Below are positions 1 through 9,687 of a DNA stretch of 64,000 bases, piece after piece. The stretch spans positions 63,620 to 127,619 of the forward strand of contig NZ_WHOY01000031.1 of the NCBI RefSeq assembly GCF_009765445.1. The letters are read 5' to 3'. This stretch comes from Pantoea sp. BAV 3049 (lineage in GTDB: Bacteria > Pseudomonadota > Gammaproteobacteria > Enterobacterales > Enterobacteriaceae). The notes under the pieces were generated by a model. The model saw only the letters and a list, made by a program, of their open reading frames with translations. It was not told the DNA's origin and did no database searches. How positions within the stretch are numbered: position 1 is the stretch's first letter; the number at the start of each line of letters is the position of its first letter. A program made the position numbers and the translations under genes.

Positions 1-587
1 GAAGCCTGCCCCGCCACTGATTCGATGCGCTGCTGGATCCAGCGTTTCTCTTCAGTGTTGGTGATATGCATGTATTCCGCGCCGATTGAACCGCAGTAGG
101 TCTGCTTCAGCAGAGCGAAGAGATCCGCCAGCTTCATGGTGTCTTTGCCAAAAGCAAAAGAGCCCACGTTAAAGGTTTCCTGGAAATCGGCGTCCGTCAG
201 GTCGTGAAACGCAGGATCCAGATCAGGCACCGACTCCTGCTGCCACAGCCCTAGCGGGTCGAGGTTAGCAAGCTGATGACCGCGGAAACGGAAGGCGTTG
301 ATCAGTTGAAGCACCTTAACCTGTTTGGCATTGGTGTCGGGATCGCTGACGGAGGAGGTGTAGCGTGTGGCATCTTTCGCCAGGCGCTTGAAGTACTCGC
401 GGGTGGTCGAGTGGAATTGTTCAGGTCTAACCCCTTGCCCCGGAAGCTGCTGAAACAGCTCTTTCCAGGCAACATCTACAGAGTCAGGATCGGTCAAGTA
501 GTCCTCATAGAGCTGCTCTATGTAGGTCTGGTTCGCGCCGGCCAGCCAGGAGGAGTCTAGCCAGGGTTTCATCGCGCTGTTCTGCAT
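1..587 (-). CDS. sucA: 2-oxoglutarate dehydrogenase E1 (5' part, cut by window edge)
   Basis: Only the first about 195 codons are inside the window; the gene runs off the left edge. The product is the thiamine-diphosphate-dependent E1 component of the 2-oxoglutarate dehydrogenase complex, which decarboxylates 2-oxoglutarate in the TCA cycle. The start (MQNSAMKPWLDSSWLAGANQ) and the HQLANLDPLGLWQQ stretch match E. coli SucA closely. The ATG at 587 follows a purine-rich AAGGGATC. It lies downstream of sdhB on the same strand, as in the E. coli sdhCDAB-sucABCD transcription unit. No frameshift is seen in the visible part. Confidence 0.96.
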   Translation of the reverse strand, partial: MQNSAMKPWLDSSWLAGANQTYIEQLYEDYLTDPDSVDVAWKELFQQLPGQGVRPEQFHSTTREYFKRLAKDATRYTSSVSDPDTNAKQVKVLQLINAFRFRGHQLANLDPLGLWQQESVPDLDPAFHDLTDADFQETFNVGSFAFGKDTMKLADLFALLKQTYCGSIGAEYMHITNTEEKRWIQQRIESVAGQA

Positions 588-857
588 TGTGATCCCTTAA
601 GCATTTTGTGCTTTTTTTCGCCGTGGTTATTTAAAGGAACCTTTGCAAGTCCCGCGCCGCATAAGCGGCTTGCCCTCGGCTGAATTCCGTAAAAATCTCC
701 GGAACGCAGCCTGAAAGTTCATCGATACGAGCGATGTGCGCGACTGCTGGCGCCCGGGCCCGTAAGGGAACCCTGGCAAGAAGCCTGTATGGCCGGGTTT
801 CTTGTCAGGATTTCCTGGTTAACAGCCGGGAACCCTGAGGTTCCCGGCTGTCTGCTC
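588..857 (-). other. sdhB-sucA intergenic region with a perfect hairpin
   Basis: This 270-bp gap holds a perfect 13-bp inverted repeat (822-834 and 839-851) with a 4-base loop, seven bases past the sdhB stop. On the minus strand it is followed by TTAACC and not by a T run, so it is not a standard intrinsic terminator. It may act as an mRNA 3' stabiliser or processing site that sets sdh and suc expression apart. A sucA promoter is known in this gap in E. coli, but I cannot place its core here. Confidence 0.6.
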
Positions 858-1574
858 TTAAGCGCCCCGCTGCAGCAGCATCGACTTGATATGGCCAATG
901 GCGCGCGTTGGGTTGAGTCCTTTAGGACAGACGCTTACACAGTTCATGATGCTGTGACAGCGGAATACGCTGAAAGCATCGTTCAGATTGTCCAGACGCG
1001 CATTGGTTTCCGTGTCGCGGTCATCAATCAGGAAGCGGTAAGCCGCCAGTAATCCTGCGGGTCCGATGAATTTATCCGGATTCCACCAGAACGACGGGCA
1101 GGATGTTGAACAGCACGCACAGAGAATACACTCGTACAATCCATCCAGTTTTTCACGCTGTTCCGGCTGCTGTAAGTGCTCACGTGCGGGTGGATTTTCT
1201 CCATTATTCAACAGGTAAGGCTTAATCTTCTCATACTGAGTGTAGAACTGCCCCATGTCCACTACCAAATCGCGGATCACCGGCAATCCTGGCAGGGGAC
1301 GGATCACAATTTTACGTTTTCCGCCGCCGAGAGCGGAAACTGGCGTGATACAGGCAAGGCCGTTCTTGCCATTCATGTTAATACCGTCGGAGCCGCAAAC
1401 GCCCTCGCGGCAGGAGCGACGGAAGGCCAGCGTCGGATCTTTCTCTTTCAGACGGATCAGCGCATCCAGCAGCATCATGTCACGCCCTTCTTCTGACTCC
1501 AGGCTGTATTCCTGCATGCGTGGCGCGTCGTCCACGTCCGGGTTGTAACGATAGATAGAAAATTCGAGTCTCAT
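858..1574 (-). CDS. sdhB: Succinate dehydrogenase iron-sulfur subunit
   Basis: 238 residues, same length as E. coli SdhB. It carries the three Fe-S clusters that pass electrons from the SdhA flavin to quinone in complex II at the inner membrane. The [2Fe-2S] ligands appear as C55, C60, D63 and C75 (SCREGVCGSDG, then LAC); two further Cys groups (CILCACCSTSCP and FRCHSIMNCVSVCPKG) bind the [4Fe-4S] and [3Fe-4S] clusters. It sits 18 bp after sdhA as the last sdh gene. The ATG at 1574 has AAGAAG upstream. Confidence 0.98.
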   Translation of the reverse strand: MRLEFSIYRYNPDVDDAPRMQEYSLESEEGRDMMLLDALIRLKEKDPTLAFRRSCREGVCGSDGINMNGKNGLACITPVSALGGGKRKIVIRPLPGLPVIRDLVVDMGQFYTQYEKIKPYLLNNGENPPAREHLQQPEQREKLDGLYECILCACCSTSCPSFWWNPDKFIGPAGLLAAYRFLIDDRDTETNARLDNLNDAFSVFRCHSIMNCVSVCPKGLNPTRAIGHIKSMLLQRGA

Positions 1575-1592
1575 CTTCTTATTCTCCGCAAA

Positions 1593-3359
1593 CTAGTAGG
1601 TACGTGCTTTCGGCGGGAAGGCCGCGCGCAGTTTCGGCTGCATGTTCACCTCACGGCGGGTCATGCTTTCGGTTTGCGGCAGATACACGCTGTGACACAA
1701 CCAGTTAGCATCGTCACGTTCAGGATAGTCGAAGCGGCTGTGCGCTCCACGGCTTTCGGTACGGAAGTTTGCAGCAACCGCCGTGGCGTAGGCCGTTTCC
1801 ATCAGGTTATCCAGCTCCAGGCACTCAATACGCTGGGTATTGAAGTCCGGCGAACGGTCGTCCAGACGGGCATTTTTCAGGCGCTCACGCAGCGCTTTCA
1901 GCTCTTCCAGACCTTTTGCCATTGCATCACCTTCACGGAATACCGAGAAGTTGTTCTGCATGCAGGTCTGCAGGGCTTTGCGCAGCTCGGCAGGATCTTC
2001 GCCGGTCACGTTGTTGTTCCAGCGGTTCATTCGCGCCAGCGAAGCGTCAATCTCTTCTTCAGTCGCTTCCAGCAGCTCGCCCTGCTCCTGGATGGATTCC
2101 TGCAGGTGCAGACCGGCAGCACGACCAAACACTACCAGGTCCAGCAGCGAGTTACCGCCCAGGCGGTTCGAACCGTGAACGGAGACGCAGGCGATTTCCC
2201 CCACAGCAAACAGGCCCGGCACCACCACGTCTTCGCCCTGCTCGTTTACCGTAATCGCCTGACCAGTCACTTTGGTTGGAATGCCGCCCATCATGTAGTG
2301 GCAGGTTGGGATAACCGGGATCGGCTCTTTTACCGGATCGATGTGAGCAAAGGTACGGGACAGTTCCAGAATGCCTGGCAGACGAGCTTCCAGCACTTCA
2401 TGACCAAGGTGATCCAGTTTCAGTTTGATGTGTGGACCCCACGGGCCTTCACAACCGCGGCCTTCACGGATTTCGATCATCATCGAACGGGCGACCACGT
2501 CACGACCGGCAAGGTCTTTGGCGTTTGGTGCGTAACGCTCCATAAAGCGCTCGCCATGCTTGTTCAGCAGGTAACCACCTTCACCACGGCAACCCTCGGT
2601 CACCAGTACGCCCGCACCGGCGATACCGGTCGGGTGGAACTGCCACATTTCCATATCCTGCACCGGCACGCCGGCACGCAGTGCCATACCCACGCCGTCA
2701 CCGGTGTTGATATGAGCGTTAGTGGTGGACTGATAAATACGGCCTGCACCGCCGGTCGCCAGAACCGTTGCGCGCGCTTTGAAGTAGACCACTTCGCCGT
2801 CTTCAATATTCAGGGCAGTACAACCGACGATAGCGCCGTCAGCGTTTTTCACCAGATCCAGCGCATACCACTCGGAGAAGATGGTGGTTTTGTTTTTCAG
2901 GTTCTGCTGATAAAGAGTGTGCAGTAACGCATGGCCGGTACGGTCAGCCGCCGCAGCGGTACGTGCCGCCTGCTCGCCACCGAAGTTTTTCGACTGGCCA
3001 CCAAATGGGCGCTGATAGATCCGGCCATCCTCCAGACGGGAGAAAGGCAAGCCCATATGTTCCAGCTCCAGAATCGCTTCCGGACCGGTTTTACACATAT
3101 ATTCAATGGCGTCCTGGTCACCGATATAGTCGGAGCCTTTCACCGTGTCGTACATATGCCATTCCCAGTTGTCTTCATGGGTATTACCCAGCGCCACGGT
3201 GATACCACCCTGCGCAGACACAGTATGAGAACGGGTTGGGAAAACTTTTGATAACAGGGCACAGGTCTGGCCCGATTGGGAAATTTGCAGCGCGGCACGC
3301 ATGCCTGCACCACCAGCGCCGACCACTACGGCGTCAAATTCTCTGACTGGCAACTTCAT
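1593..3359 (-). CDS. sdhA: Succinate dehydrogenase flavoprotein subunit
   Basis: 588 residues, exactly the E. coli length, when started at the ATG at 3359 ([19 protein letters not shown]). An open frame continues 41 codons upstream, but that part overlaps sdhD and has no family similarity. SdhA oxidises succinate to fumarate. Visible are the Rossmann GAGGAG motif, H45 in [11 protein letters not shown] (the residue that binds FAD covalently), and the active-site HPTGIAG and REGGYLL-type regions. It lies between sdhD and sdhB in the sdhCDAB operon. Confidence 0.98.
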   Translation of the reverse strand: MKLPVREFDAVVVGAGGAGMRAALQISQSGQTCALLSKVFPTRSHTVSAQGGITVALGNTHEDNWEWHMYDTVKGSDYIGDQDAIEYMCKTGPEAILELEHMGLPFSRLEDGRIYQRPFGGQSKNFGGEQAARTAAAADRTGHALLHTLYQQNLKNKTTIFSEWYALDLVKNADGAIVGCTALNIEDGEVVYFKARATVLATGGAGRIYQSTTNAHINTGDGVGMALRAGVPVQDMEMWQFHPTGIAGAGVLVTEGCRGEGGYLLNKHGERFMERYAPNAKDLAGRDVVARSMMIEIREGRGCEGPWGPHIKLKLDHLGHEVLEARLPGILELSRTFAHIDPVKEPIPVIPTCHYMMGGIPTKVTGQAITVNEQGEDVVVPGLFAVGEIACVSVHGSNRLGGNSLLDLVVFGRAAGLHLQESIQEQGELLEATEEEIDASLARMNRWNNNVTGEDPAELRKALQTCMQNNFSVFREGDAMAKGLEELKALRERLKNARLDDRSPDFNTQRIECLELDNLMETAYATAVAANFRTESRGAHSRFDYPERDDANWLCHSVYLPQTESMTRREVNMQPKLRAAFPPKARTY

Positions 3360-3361
3360 TC

Positions 3362-3709
3362 TTACGCACCCCACACAACGACAGTTCCATAAATCGCATA
3401 CACCAACAGCACCACCACCACGACCAGCTGCAATAACAGACGAGCAGCCAGAGGTTTGATGTAGTCCGTCAGTACCTGCCACATCCCAATCCAGCCGTGC
3501 ACCAGAATGGAGAACAGCGTCAGCAGGGTGAAGACTTTAGTGAAGGAGGAGGCAAAAAATCCGCGCCAGATATCGTAGGTCAGGTGGCCCGACATCACGA
3601 CAAAACCGAGGATATAGAGCACGTACAGCGTCATGATCATCGCTGCAGCACGCAGCAGCAACCAGTCATGAACGCCGTTGCGGCCCAGAGCAGAAGCGTT
3701 GCTTACCAT
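3362..3709 (-). CDS. sdhD: Succinate dehydrogenase membrane anchor subunit D
   Basis: 115 residues with three hydrophobic segments. Together with SdhC it anchors complex II, binds haem b and forms the ubiquinone site. The HDWLLLRA start and the later haem-ligand His within [13 protein letters not shown] fit the family. It overlaps the end of sdhC by 7 bp, indicating translational coupling, and is followed 2 bp later by sdhA. In E. coli this junction is the target of RyhB; pairing was not tested here. Confidence 0.97.
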   Translation of the reverse strand: MVSNASALGRNGVHDWLLLRAAAMIMTLYVLYILGFVVMSGHLTYDIWRGFFASSFTKVFTLLTLFSILVHGWIGMWQVLTDYIKPLAARLLLQLVVVVVLLVYAIYGTVVVWGA

Positions 3710-4092
3710 ACGAGGACTCCAGCCAGAATTGAAAGCACGACAGTGATACCAAAAGAGATTTGCGCCGAGCGCGTACCCGCCTGCAGTGTCTCACCCAGGT
3801 AGCCAAAATCCATCATCAGGTGACGCACGCCGCCGACGATGTGATACGCCAGTGCGGTGAGAATGCCCCAGAAGATGAATTTAACAATAAAGCTGTCCAT
3901 TACGGCAGATGCCTGCAGGAAGCCTTCGGGTGAGGAGAGTGACAGGCCCAGTACCCACAGCAGTATGCCAATGGCCACAAAAGTGATCACGCCAGATACG
4001 CGGTGAAGAATAGACGCTATTGCAGTAACGGGAAACCGGATCGTAGAGAGATCCAAGTTGACAGGTCTTTGTTTTTTCACGGTTTTGCCCAC
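3703..4092 (-). CDS. sdhC: Succinate dehydrogenase cytochrome b556 subunit C
   Basis: 129 residues, same as E. coli SdhC, with three membrane helices. The [10 protein letters not shown] start, the conserved SILHRVSG (quinone-site Ser and Arg) and the haem-ligand region [12 protein letters not shown] are present. It is the first gene of sdhCDAB and is divergent from gltA. The ATG at 4092 is chosen by alignment with E. coli ([13 protein letters not shown]). Confidence 0.97.
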   Translation of the reverse strand: MGKTVKKQRPVNLDLSTIRFPVTAIASILHRVSGVITFVAIGILLWVLGLSLSSPEGFLQASAVMDSFIVKFIFWGILTALAYHIVGGVRHLMMDFGYLGETLQAGTRSAQISFGITVVLSILAGVLVW

Positions 4093-4254
4093 ACAGCCTT
4101 TCTTATTTTGCTTCCTCCGGTCCTGAGGGCGGGTCAGACAGCGTTAACAATAAAGCACTGCGCCAGGCACTAAAACTACAACGTCCAGTGTCAAAACGAC
4201 GCGTGTAAAACGCTGGGTGGCTCCTACAGCAGGGTATTCCGGAGACCTGGCGGA

Positions 4255-4283
4255 AGTATAGGGGGTTCACATTCTCATTACAA
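4255..4283 (-). promoter_or_regulatory. sdhC sigma-70 promoter
   Basis: On the minus strand, TTGTAA (4283-4278) and TATACT (4260-4255) are 17 bp apart. The surrounding bases, including the AGGTCTCCGGAA stretch just downstream, closely match my recollection of the E. coli sdhC promoter. The implied leader is about 160 nt. Confidence 0.75.
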
Positions 4284-4320
4284 TTCCCCTACAAACATCT
4301 TGGGAACATTTAGGTGGAAC

Positions 4321-4336
4321 AGTGATCACTCTCACA
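4321..4336. promoter_or_regulatory. Probable CRP site between sdhC and gltA
   Basis: AGTGA-N6-TCACA differs from the CRP consensus TGTGA-N6-TCACA at one base. It is centred about 80 bp upstream of the predicted sdhC start and also upstream of gltA, so it could serve both. CRP control of sdh is established in E. coli. The rest of the 617-bp gap (4093-4709) is AT-rich around 4330-4520; I could not fix the gltA core promoter with confidence. Confidence 0.6.
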
Positions 4337-4709
4337 TTTTTCACAATATATACAAATTCAATTATCTGATTTGACAAAACTTCAACATTATTGTTACAAA
4401 CTGAGCGATAAAAGTTCTATGATGCACAAAAGTTATGGGGATACACTTTCCCCTAAGTACAAGTTATGTAACATTGGTGGGATAGTCACATAAAGTATCA
4501 GGTATCGGTTACCAACAAGTTACGACCAGACCGGATCTTTAACAACCGCGAAACGAAGTCAGATTTGCTCCCCGGCTGTACGCGCCCCTCACTCTGTACC
4601 CTGCACGTTATAAGATGCCACAGAGTTGAACATGTGCTTCACTCCGCCGCGGACAGGCTGATTTTGAAGGTGTTAAAGATCCATAGATAAGGCGCTAAGG
4701 AGACTGTAA

Positions 4710-5993
4710 ATGGCTGATAAAAAAGCAACGCTAACCCTACCAGGTGAAGCGGCTATTGAACTTGATGTGCTCAACGGCACGTTAGGTCAGGAAGAGATTG
4801 ACGTTCGCACTTTGGGTTCCAAAGGCTACTTCACCTTCGATCCGGGGTTCACTTCTACCGCATCCTGCGAATCCAAAATTACCTATATTGACGGTGACCA
4901 GGGCATCCTGCTTCACCGTGGTTTTCCTATCGACCAACTTGCCGTACACTCCAACTATCTGGAAGTGTGCTACATCCTGCTGAACGGCGAAGCGCCAACC
5001 AAAGAGCAGTATGAAGAATTCAAAACCATCGTCACCCGTCACACCATGATCCACGAGCAGATCCATCATATGTTCCGTGCCTTCCGTCGTGATTCTCACC
5101 CAATGGCGGTAATGTGTGGTGTGACAGGCGCGCTGGCCGCATTTTATCATGATGCAATGGACGTTAATATTGAGCGTCACCGCGAAATCGCTGCGTTTCG
5201 CCTGCTGTCAAAAATGCCGACCGTGGCCGCGATGTGCTACAAATATTCCATTGGTCAGCCATTCGTTTATCCGCGTAATGACCTCTCCTATGCCGGTAAC
5301 TTCCTGCATATGATGTTCTCCACGCCATGTGAAGAATATGTGGTTAATCCGATACTGGAACGTGCAATGGATCGTATTCTGATCCTTCATGCTGACCACG
5401 AGCAGAACGCTTCCACTTCTACCGTACGTACCGCTGGCTCTTCTGGCGCTAATCCGTTTGCCTGTATCGCTGCTGGTATCGCTTCACTGTGGGGACCTGC
5501 CCATGGCGGTGCCAACGAAGCGACCCTGCGTATGCTGGAAGAGATCAGCACCGTTGAACATATTCCTGAATTTGTGAAACGTGCGAAAGACAAAAATGAC
5601 TCGTTCCGTCTGATGGGCTTCGGCCACCGCGTGTACAAAAATCATGACCCGCGTGCCACAGTGATGCGTGAAACCTGTCACGAAGTGCTGAATGAACTGG
5701 GCATGAAGGATGACCTGCTGGAAGTGGCGATGCAGCTGGAAGACATTGCTCTCAACGACCCGTACTTTATTGAGCGCAAGCTGTATCCAAACGTCGATTT
5801 CTACTCTGGCATTATTCTGAAAGCGATGGGTATTCCTTCCTCCATGTTTACCGTGATCTTTGCGATGGCGCGTACCGTGGGCTGGATTGCTCACTGGAAA
5901 GAGATGCATGACGACGGCATTAAGATTGCCCGTCCGCGTCAGCTGTATACCGGCTACGATCAGCGCGACTTCAAGTCTGCGGTTAAAAAGTAA
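4710..5993 (+). CDS. gltA: Citrate synthase (type II)
   Basis: 427 residues, the E. coli length. It condenses acetyl-CoA and oxaloacetate to citrate at the entry of the TCA cycle. Catalytic motifs are visible: the His of [11 protein letters not shown], the His of [13 protein letters not shown], and the Asp in [10 protein letters not shown]. Length and similarity indicate the NADH-inhibited hexameric enzyme of Gram-negatives. The ATG has AAGGAG seven bases upstream. It is divergent from sdhC, with which it shares a regulatory region. Confidence 0.98.
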   Translation: MADKKATLTLPGEAAIELDVLNGTLGQEEIDVRTLGSKGYFTFDPGFTSTASCESKITYIDGDQGILLHRGFPIDQLAVHSNYLEVCYILLNGEAPTKEQYEEFKTIVTRHTMIHEQIHHMFRAFRRDSHPMAVMCGVTGALAAFYHDAMDVNIERHREIAAFRLLSKMPTVAAMCYKYSIGQPFVYPRNDLSYAGNFLHMMFSTPCEEYVVNPILERAMDRILILHADHEQNASTSTVRTAGSSGANPFACIAAGIASLWGPAHGGANEATLRMLEEISTVEHIPEFVKRAKDKNDSFRLMGFGHRVYKNHDPRATVMRETCHEVLNELGMKDDLLEVAMQLEDIALNDPYFIERKLYPNVDFYSGIILKAMGIPSSMFTVIFAMARTVGWIAHWKEMHDDGIKIARPRQLYTGYDQRDFKSAVKK

Positions 5994-6073
5994 CTGACCG
6001 GATTCAGCTACAGACATAGCCGTGCCTGTACATTGATGCTATTCAGGCCACATTAAGCACAGAGCCGTGCCTG

Positions 6074-6182
6074 TGCGGTGAACACAGGCCGCTCATAAAG
6101 ACGCAAAAAGCGCCGTCCATGGCCGCTCGACTCAGGCCGTCCCTGGCCTGAGACGCTTTATTCCGGGCCTGTGTTCACCGCA
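6074..6182. repeat. Structured intergenic repeat, copy 1, with outer inverted repeat
   Basis: A perfect 17-bp inverted repeat (6074-6090 and 6166-6182) encloses a 74-bp core (6091-6164). On the minus strand this core matches a second copy at 48365-48438 at 64 of 74 positions by my count. The core has an internal hairpin with CTCAGGCC pairing with GGCCTGAG. No coding frame is conserved. The family is not one I can name; it resembles the palindromic intergenic elements of enterobacteria in style only. Confidence 0.7.
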
Positions 6183-6280
6183 TTTTACGTTGGACGGCAA
6201 TCATCAGCTTAACCCTCTTCGGCCCCGGTAATTAATAATCATTCCCTTACCCTGAAGTACAGGTCTATATTTTCCTGCGA

Positions 6281-6420
6281 TGGTTCATCAGTTCTCCGAG
6301 ATGATGCGCTATCTGCTGCGAAAAAAAATGATATGGGGGTGATCACCGCGCAGCAGGAGCTGGCATATCTTCAGAGCTATCTGGCCATTCATCAGGTCAG
6401 AATTCGACTGCCTGTCTGAC
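6281..6420 (+). pseudogene. Fragment of a LytS/BtsS-type sensor histidine kinase
   Basis: Starting at ATG 6281 the frame reads VHQFSEMMRYLLRKK; after a run of eight A (6321-6328) a one-base shift continues as NDMGVITAQQELAYLQSYLA and then IHQVRIRLPV before a stop. This matches the helix after the phospho-acceptor His in LytS/YpdA-family kinases (pattern LRYLL...V.L..EL..L..YL.I...R). Only about 45 codons remain, with no His box, ATPase domain or partner regulator nearby. I infer a gene remnant left by a deletion. Confidence 0.5.
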
Positions 6421-6424
6421 GTGG

Positions 6425-7216
6425 CTATTTCTGGCAGCCAGGGCACCAGTAGAAAGGACGGGAAGAAAGCGTGGTTTTTTCGATGATGCCACCACAGCGC
6501 TCGCACATTTTCCCTGCCCGATGAAAGACTTTGAAGCTGAAAAGCGCGCCGTGATGTTTATTCTCCTTAGCCACCCCGCGCGTCTGGTAGGAAAGTCTGG
6601 GGATTTCCAGTAGAGCAACGGCCAGTGTTTCCAACTGTTCAGGCGTGAGATCCTGCGCTTTATGCTGCGGTGCCAGACCGGCCTGCCAGAGAATTTCCAC
6701 CCGCAGGTAGTTACCCAGTCCGGCGAGAAAAGCCTGGTCGAGCAGCAGCCCGCTGAACTGACGACGGCGGAAACGGGCTGAAAGGAGCCGCTCTGCGACC
6801 TCTTCCTTCGTCAGCGTCATGTCCAGCACGTCCGGGCCTACACGCAGCAGGAAAGGATGAGCCGCCAGCGTGTCTGCGTTCAGTAGCTCAATCTCCGAGG
6901 CACTGTACAGCAACAGCGTTTTATCCGCAGCAGCCAGGCGCACACGAAGCACGCGGTTGCTCTCCGGCTCTTTGCCAGTATTTATCACGCGCCAGACGCC
7001 ATACAGCTGATTATGGCTGTAGAGCGTCAGGCCGTTGGAAAAGTGGGTGAGGATCGCCTTCCCGCGGGTTTCGATCGCCTCCACCCGCTCGCCGACCAGT
7101 GAAGATTCATAGGTTTTCAGCTGGGGAAACGCGAACCAGACTGCGGTCAGCGTTTTCCCTTTGATCGCCTTTTCCAGCTTATCCGCCGCGCGGCGGATTT
7201 CAGGACCTTCCGGCAT
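6425..7216 (-). CDS. nei: Endonuclease VIII, DNA glycosylase/AP lyase
   Basis: 263 residues, the E. coli length. It removes oxidised pyrimidines in base excision repair. The N-terminus [10 protein letters not shown] supplies the catalytic Pro and Glu that become residues 1 and 2 after Met removal; the ETRGKA lysine and the C-terminal zinc finger (CERCGG ... CPGCQK) are present. In E. coli nei also adjoins the pxp (ybgJKL) genes. It ends the minus-strand series that begins at DUF969, 14 bp after pcp. Confidence 0.97.
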   Translation of the reverse strand: MPEGPEIRRAADKLEKAIKGKTLTAVWFAFPQLKTYESSLVGERVEAIETRGKAILTHFSNGLTLYSHNQLYGVWRVINTGKEPESNRVLRVRLAAADKTLLLYSASEIELLNADTLAAHPFLLRVGPDVLDMTLTKEEVAERLLSARFRRRQFSGLLLDQAFLAGLGNYLRVEILWQAGLAPQHKAQDLTPEQLETLAVALLEIPRLSYQTRGVAKENKHHGALFSFKVFHRAGKMCERCGGIIEKTTLSSRPFYWCPGCQK

Positions 7217-7230
7217 TTATACCCTCCCTG

Positions 7231-7878
7231 TTAGTGCGTTGCGCCACCTTCCAGGCGGATATCCTCTTCCACGGTCAGCGCGATGCTCAGCGCCATCTCC
7301 AGCGCCAGGATCACCGTCTGGGCAGGCATGCTGGCCACGCCAGGATGTTTGACCGCCTGCTCCGGCAGGTAAGGAATATGGATAAAGCCGCCACGGATTT
7401 TTTCTTTGCGCTTTGCCAGATAGTGCAGCAGGCCGTACATCACATGGTTGCAGACAAAGGTGCCCGCGGTCTGTGAAACCGAAGCCGGAATACCGGCCTC
7501 GCGGATCCCTTCAACAATCGCTTTGATCGGAAGCGTGGAAAAATAAGCAGCCGGACCGCCTTTCACAATCGGTTCATCGACAGGCTGGTTGCCCGCGTTA
7601 TCCGGAATTCGGGCATCATCGACGTTGATACCGATGCGTTCGACGGTGACGTCAGTGCGCCCTCCGGCCTGCCCGACTGCGATCACCATTTCGGGCTGCA
7701 CTTCTTCAATGGCCGCATGCAACGCCGTCAGCGACTCACCAAATACGCACGGAAGCTGCTTTGCTATCACCTTCACACCGCACACCAGACGTTCATTCAG
7801 ATGGCTGACCGCCTCCCACGACGGGTTCACCAGCTCGCCATCAAAAGGTTCAAAGGCGGTTATCAGGACCGTTTTCAT
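7231..7878 (-). CDS. pcp: Pyroglutamyl-peptidase I
   Basis: 215 residues, typical for peptidase family C15. It removes N-terminal pyroglutamate (5-oxoproline) from peptides in the cytoplasm. The catalytic triad is visible as E80 (TVERIG), C143 ([10 protein letters not shown]) and H167 ([10 protein letters not shown]). It follows the DUF969/DUF979 membrane genes and lies near pxpABC, so free 5-oxoproline made here could be opened by the Pxp enzyme encoded next door. E. coli K-12 lacks this gene at the locus. Confidence 0.95.
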   Translation of the reverse strand: MKTVLITAFEPFDGELVNPSWEAVSHLNERLVCGVKVIAKQLPCVFGESLTALHAAIEEVQPEMVIAVGQAGGRTDVTVERIGINVDDARIPDNAGNQPVDEPIVKGGPAAYFSTLPIKAIVEGIREAGIPASVSQTAGTFVCNHVMYGLLHYLAKRKEKIRGGFIHIPYLPEQAVKHPGVASMPAQTVILALEMALSIALTVEEDIRLEGGATH

Positions 7879-7885
7879 CGCAGCC

Positions 7886-8875
7886 TCACAGGAACATCAA
7901 AAAATAGAGAAGGAAGATATTTGCTATTAACAATAGCACGCCGGTCGGCACCTGAGCCTTGATCACCGCGTTGCGATCTGGCAGCTCCAGCAGCGCCGCC
8001 GGGACGATATTGAAGTTTGCCGCCATCGGCGTCATCAGCGTACCGCAATAACCGGAGAACATCCCGATGGCCGCCATCACCGCCGGGTTGCCATGATGCT
8101 GCAATACCAGAATGGGGATGCCGATGCCTGCCGTAACAATCGGGAAGGCGGCAAAAGCGTTCCCCATCACCATGGTCAACAGCGCCATGCCAATCGCATA
8201 GGTCGCCACGGCAATAAACCGGTTATCCACCGCCAGATAAGTTTCAGTGAGGTGTGAAATCGCATTGCCAACACCAGCGCTGGTAAACAGCAGGCCCAGG
8301 GTGGCAAGGATTTGTGGCAGTATGAACGCCCAGCCGATAGCATCCAGCAGGCGGCGCGCTTCCTGAATCGACTGAGCCGGTCCCTCATGGGTCATTTTTA
8401 GCGCTAACACCCAACCGACCACACAGCCCAGCATCATCGAAAACAGCGTAACCAGCGTGGAATGATTTCCTGCGCCAAACACCGTTTCCTGTAGGCCCGG
8501 AATATTGTTAAACGCCAGTACGCCCACCACGGTCACTACCGGGATGGCCAGCGCAGGCAGGAACAGGCGATTACGCAGACGCTTAGCACTCTCATCGCGC
8601 TGCTCCGGCGTCCGCTGATGGTAAGAGCCCAGCCGGACGCCGCCCAGCCCGGCTATCAGCGCCATCACCACCACCATTCCGCCAATCACAATATGCAGGG
8701 AACGGGCACCGAACAGGTTTACCGCCCAGTCACCGACAAAAAAGATCAGGCCGTACAGCGCCCAGAACAGCCCGGTAGTCAGACGACGTGGATTGGCCTT
8801 GTCACGCCAGGACATTACCGCCACCACCAGCAGGATCAGACCAGCCAGCCAGAACAGATATTGTTGCTGGAACAT
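7886..8875 (-). CDS. DUF979 membrane protein, probable transporter subunit
   Basis: 329 residues and strongly hydrophobic, with about nine or ten membrane segments. The [20 protein letters not shown] and [20 protein letters not shown] regions resemble ion-coupled transporter folds. DUF979 genes are found next to DUF969 and often beside pcp. The start overlaps the DUF969 stop (TAATG), so the two are probably made together. From the neighbours I infer uptake of pyroglutamate or pyroglutamyl peptides; the substrate is not shown by the sequence. Confidence 0.8.
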   Translation of the reverse strand: MFQQQYLFWLAGLILLVVAVMSWRDKANPRRLTTGLFWALYGLIFFVGDWAVNLFGARSLHIVIGGMVVVMALIAGLGGVRLGSYHQRTPEQRDESAKRLRNRLFLPALAIPVVTVVGVLAFNNIPGLQETVFGAGNHSTLVTLFSMMLGCVVGWVLALKMTHEGPAQSIQEARRLLDAIGWAFILPQILATLGLLFTSAGVGNAISHLTETYLAVDNRFIAVATYAIGMALLTMVMGNAFAAFPIVTAGIGIPILVLQHHGNPAVMAAIGMFSGYCGTLMTPMAANFNIVPAALLELPDRNAVIKAQVPTGVLLLIANIFLLYFLMFL

Positions 8876-9603
8876 TAGCGGCCTCCTTTGGCTTTCAGCG
8901 CATCAGCGTTAAGCGCTGACAGTTCGGCGGCGATGGTTTTATCAAGCCGGCGCAGCCGCACTGAATGGATCAGGAAGGCACAAATGGCAGTCGGAATACC
9001 CCACACGGCAATATGCAGCGGCTCGGTCTGAATGCCCGCCGACTCCTGCATAAAGTTATGCATAAAGATGATCGCGCCGAAGGCGACAAAAATGTCCTCG
9101 CCAAAGAACAGCCCGACGTTATCCGTTGCGGCAGACATAGCACGCAGCCGGTGACGGACTTCCGCTGGAAGTTCACCATAGCGGTTTTCGGTTGCTCCTT
9201 CCGCCATCGGTGCCAGCAGAGGCCGCACCATCTGCGGATGTCCGCCCAGGCTGGTCAGCCCCATCGCGGCAGTGATTTCACGCACGAACAGATAGACGAT
9301 CAGCAGTCGGCCAGCAGTGGCACTTTTGATCTGAGCGATCCACGCCTGCGCACGCTCTTTCAGTCCGTGACGCTCCAGCAGGCCGATAACCGCCAGCGGC
9401 AGCAGCAGGATCAGCGGCAAGTTGCGGGTGTTGAGAAAACCGGTCCCCAGCTTTTCCAGAATATCAGCGAGCGGCATATGCGCCGCCAGCCCGGTGATCA
9501 GGCCAGAGACAATCACCACCAGCACAGGATTAAACCGTAATAAAAAGCCGATCACGATGGCGGCAATCCCTGCCAGCGGCCACAAATTTACTGCATTCTC
9601 CAT
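8875..9603 (-). CDS. DUF969 membrane protein, probable transporter subunit
   Basis: 242 residues with about six membrane segments. Conserved-looking polar stretches FVREITAAMGLTSLGGHPQM and SAATDNVGLFFGEDIFVAFG lie between helices. It is the upstream partner of the DUF979 gene, coupled by a one-base overlap. The order DUF969-DUF979-pcp forms one minus-strand unit that starts just after the pxpA terminator. Function is inferred only from linkage to 5-oxoproline genes. Confidence 0.8.
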   Translation of the reverse strand: MENAVNLWPLAGIAAIVIGFLLRFNPVLVVIVSGLITGLAAHMPLADILEKLGTGFLNTRNLPLILLLPLAVIGLLERHGLKERAQAWIAQIKSATAGRLLIVYLFVREITAAMGLTSLGGHPQMVRPLLAPMAEGATENRYGELPAEVRHRLRAMSAATDNVGLFFGEDIFVAFGAIIFMHNFMQESAGIQTEPLHIAVWGIPTAICAFLIHSVRLRRLDKTIAAELSALNADALKAKGGR

Positions 9604-9624
9604 TTTTCCTCCCGGTATCAGATT

Positions 9625-9650
9625 AAAAAACTCCCCGCCGTGGCAGGGAG
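9625..9650 (-). terminator. Intrinsic terminator after pxpA
   Basis: On the minus strand a GC-rich stem (9650-9631, CTCCCTGCC pairing with GGCGGGGAG with one wobble) is followed by six T. It separates the pxpBCA operon from the DUF969-DUF979-pcp unit. Confidence 0.75.
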
Positions 9651-9687
9651 TGGTGCGGTGTTCCGCATTTTTATTCTGCTGCCAGCT

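Noticed and set aside
1674-2927. Open frame of 417 codons on the plus strand
   Set aside because: It is antisense to sdhA, has no recognisable motif, and arises from codon bias of the real gene.
4391-4423. gltA core promoter with TATGAT at 4418
   Set aside because: No acceptable -35 element lies 16-18 bp upstream; the TTGACA at 4371 lacks a good -10 at the right distance.
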